This document shows, piece by piece, positions 36,841-38,676 of a stretch of DNA of 38,676 nt. Positions within the stretch are counted from its first letter, which is position 1, and every line of letters starts with the position of its first letter. The position numbers and the translations under genes are program-made. Under the pieces are notes generated by a model, which saw only the letters and a program-made list of their open reading frames with translations, was not told the DNA's origin and searched no databases. Source of the DNA: Bacteroidales bacterium (GTDB lineage Bacteria > Bacteroidota > Bacteroidia > Bacteroidales > WCHB1-69); the NCBI GenBank assembly GCA_017961265.1, contig JAGCXN010000020.1, forward strand, positions 1-38,676. The letters are read 5' to 3'.

Positions 36841-38124
36841 ATGCGTTATCAGCCACTTAATTCCAAATTTTATATTGAGAACCGCAAGAAAGTTGTCGGT
36901 GAAATCGAACTCAACTCATTGGTCATCCTGACCTCCAACAGCGAATTCCCGCGTTGCGGCGACACCACGATGCCGTTCCGTCAGAACTCCGAAATGCTCT
37001 ACCTCTCCGGCATCGACCAGGAGGAGACCTACCTCACCCTCGCCCCGTGGCACCCCGTACCCGAGTACCGCGAAATCCTCTTCATCAAGAATCCCAGCCC
37101 CGAAATGGTGGTCTGGTTCGGACACCGCCTCAGCAAGGAACAGGCTTCGCAACTTTCCGGCATCAAAACGGTGATGTTCGCCGATGATTTTCAGGATACG
37201 CTCCAGAACCTGATGTGCTATGCGCAGAATGTCTATCTGCACCTGCCCGAAAACCCGCGGCTGCGTTGGGAGCCCATCACCCGCGAGCACCGTTTCGCCA
37301 AGCAGCTGATGGAGGAGTACCCACTCCACACCTACCGCCGGCTCGCCCCCATTCTCTATCCGATGCGGGCGTTGAAAGCACCGGAGGAGCTGGCCGCCCT
37401 ACGCCGCGCCTGCGACATCACCACCAAAGCTTTCGGACGTGCCATCAAGGCGGTGAAACCCGGCAAGTACGAATACGAGATTGAGGCGGAACTGGCCTAC
37501 GAGATGCTCCGAAACGGCGCCACCGGCCATTCGTTCGCCCCCATCGTGGCCGCCGGCCCCGACACCTGCATCCTGCACTACATCAAGAACGACAAGGTGA
37601 TGAAGGACGGCGACCTCCTGCTGATGGACTTCGGCGCCGAATACGCCAACTACGCCGGCGACGCCACCCGCACCATCCCCGTCAACGGCCGCTACACGCC
37701 CCGCCAGAAGGAGATCTACAGCAGCGTCCTCGCCATCTTCAAAGAGACTATCCCGCTCTTCAAACCCGGAATGAACATCCATAAAATCAACGACTTCGTC
37801 TTCCGCCGTATGGAGGAGGAACTGGTGAAACTCGGCCTGCTCAAAGAGGCCGACATCAAGGCTCAGGACCCCGCAAAACCGCTGTTCAAAAAGTACTATA
37901 TGCATAACACCTCCCACTTCATCGGGCTCGACGTGCATGATGTGGGCCAGCGCGACTGGACTTTCCAGCCCGGTATGGTGCTCAGCTGCGAGCCGGGCAT
38001 CTATGTGGCAGAGGAAGGCATCGGCGTGCGTATCGAAACAGACGTGGTGGTGGCCGACAACCCCATCAACCTGATGCCGGATATGCCCGTGGAAGTTGAA
38101 GAGATTGAAGCACTTATGAATTAA
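36841..38124 (+). CDS. pepP: Xaa-Pro aminopeptidase (M24B, aminopeptidase P)
   Basis: The protein has 427 residues. The pita-bread fold carries the five metal ligands: D263 (LLMDFGAEY), D274 (YAGDATRT), H359 (HNTSHFIGLDVHD), E384 (LSCEPGIY) and E399 (GVRIETD). The N-terminal domain (about 1-175) is of the aminopeptidase P type. The enzyme uses two Mn2+ ions to cleave the N-terminal residue before proline and probably acts in the cytosol. phoH follows by 3 nt. The 76-bp upstream gap has AAACTTGTAAC twice (36809-36819, 36825-36835) and no clear promoter. Confidence 0.95.
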   Translation: MRYQPLNSKFYIENRKKVVGEIELNSLVILTSNSEFPRCGDTTMPFRQNSEMLYLSGIDQEETYLTLAPWHPVPEYREILFIKNPSPEMVVWFGHRLSKEQASQLSGIKTVMFADDFQDTLQNLMCYAQNVYLHLPENPRLRWEPITREHRFAKQLMEEYPLHTYRRLAPILYPMRALKAPEELAALRRACDITTKAFGRAIKAVKPGKYEYEIEAELAYEMLRNGATGHSFAPIVAAGPDTCILHYIKNDKVMKDGDLLLMDFGAEYANYAGDATRTIPVNGRYTPRQKEIYSSVLAIFKETIPLFKPGMNIHKINDFVFRRMEEELVKLGLLKEADIKAQDPAKPLFKKYYMHNTSHFIGLDVHDVGQRDWTFQPGMVLSCEPGIYVAEEGIGVRIETDVVVADNPINLMPDMPVEVEEIEALMN

Positions 38125-38127
38125 AGA

Positions 38128-38676
38128 ATGGAAAAAGTCATCACCCTTGAACCCGTTACTGCCGTCGGTGTTTACGGCAAAAACAATAAAAATCTTGACC
38201 TCCTTCGCAACATCTACCCCAAACTGAAACTCACCGCCCGCGGCGATGAGCTGAAAGTGATGGGACCGGACGAAGAGGTCGCCCTCTTTGAAACCCGTTT
38301 CAACCTGTTAGTCGCTTATTATGAGCATTTTGAAAGACTGACCGAGACGGACATCCTGAATATCACCGCCAGCGAGGACGAGCATTTCTATCTTCTGGAC
38401 AATGACAAGATGAACGGAGATGTGATTCTGCACGGCCGTGAGGGCAAGGTCATCAAGGCCATCACGCCCAACCAGAAGCTGTTAGTCAAAAGTCTGGCCG
38501 ACAACGATATGGTGTTCGCCATCGGGCCGGCGGGTACGGGCAAGACCTACACATCGGTGGCGCTGGCGGTGCGTGCCTTGAAAAACAAGCAGGTGAAGCG
38601 GATCATCCTCACCCGCCCCGCCGTGGAGGCCGGTGAGAACCTCGGCTTCCTCCCCGGCGACCTCCGCGACAAGCTC
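38128..38676 (+). CDS. phoH: PhoH-like ATPase, N-terminal part (cut by window edge)
   Basis: 183 codons are visible and the frame remains open at the right edge. The Walker A motif is GPAGTGKT (133-140), and RIILTRPAVEAGENLGFLPG is the characteristic PhoH segment. An N-terminal region of about 110 residues precedes the ATPase domain, as in the long PhoH type. PhoH proteins are cytosolic ATPases linked to RNA metabolism or stress. The start at 38128 is 3 nt after the pepP stop, so the genes are probably cotranscribed. Confidence 0.92.
   Translation, partial: MEKVITLEPVTAVGVYGKNNKNLDLLRNIYPKLKLTARGDELKVMGPDEEVALFETRFNLLVAYYEHFERLTETDILNITASEDEHFYLLDNDKMNGDVILHGREGKVIKAITPNQKLLVKSLADNDMVFAIGPAGTGKTYTSVALAVRALKNKQVKRIILTRPAVEAGENLGFLPGDLRDKL

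Overview
The window looks like chromosomal DNA of an anaerobic member of the Bacteroidota, most likely Bacteroidales. The evidence is: Bacteroidota-type -7 boxes (TAnnTTTG) in front of most transcription units, few Shine-Dalgarno sequences, a PorW/SprE type IX secretion lipoprotein, a secreted protein with a T9SS C-terminal sorting domain, TonB-dependent receptors, BtuG-type vitamin B12 capture, a bactofilin and an NrtR-type Nudix regulator. No rRNA, tRNA or CRISPR array was seen.

Layout. 1-3.6 kb: the 5' end of an outer-membrane receptor (cut by the left edge), a small secreted FGE-like protein, an Hsp20 chaperone behind a sigma-54-like promoter, and a Nudix/winged-helix regulator followed by a macro-like protein. 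3.6-9.0 kb: a YgjP-type metallopeptidase and an AAA_14/DUF4143 ATPase, a HAD phosphatase, an ABC-F ATPase and SufE, separated by REP-like palindromes and heptad repeats. 9.3-15.1 kb: an accessory-looking block, all on the minus strand (HIRAN protein, WYL regulator, membrane-anchored TerB-like/CbbX-like AAA+ ATPase, LRR protein, large unknown protein). Its four promoters carry the same 19-20 bp box exactly 8 bp from the -7 element, a strong sign of a dedicated regulon. 15.1-15.9 kb: a REP-associated Y1 transposase next to a cluster of REP-like palindromes. 15.9-20.9 kb: tcdA, then a nifU-like/ychF/rpoN operon, and a divergent Cys/Met-metabolism PLP enzyme. 20.9-26.5 kb: porW/bactofilin/atpI/unknown membrane protein/uvrC, tightly packed. 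26.5-31.9 kb: a cobalamin riboswitch driving btuG, a T9SS-sorted surface protein and a BtuB-like receptor. 32-38.7 kb: a RyR-domain protein, a GT39 membrane glycosyltransferase, a LysM esterase-like hydrolase, queF under a preQ1-I riboswitch, a GT4 glycosyltransferase, an M24B aminopeptidase P and the start of phoH (cut by the right edge).

How parts work together. The B12 locus reads as an uptake chain: BtuG on the surface captures B12, the T9SS cargo protein may assist, BtuB imports, and the aptamer shuts the leader when B12 is plentiful. PorW, encoded next door, belongs to the machine that would export the cargo protein. The most likely undescribed system is the 9.3-15.1 kb block with its shared promoter box, a three-copy 33-bp-period repeat upstream of the WYL gene, and a WYL regulator that could read these signals.
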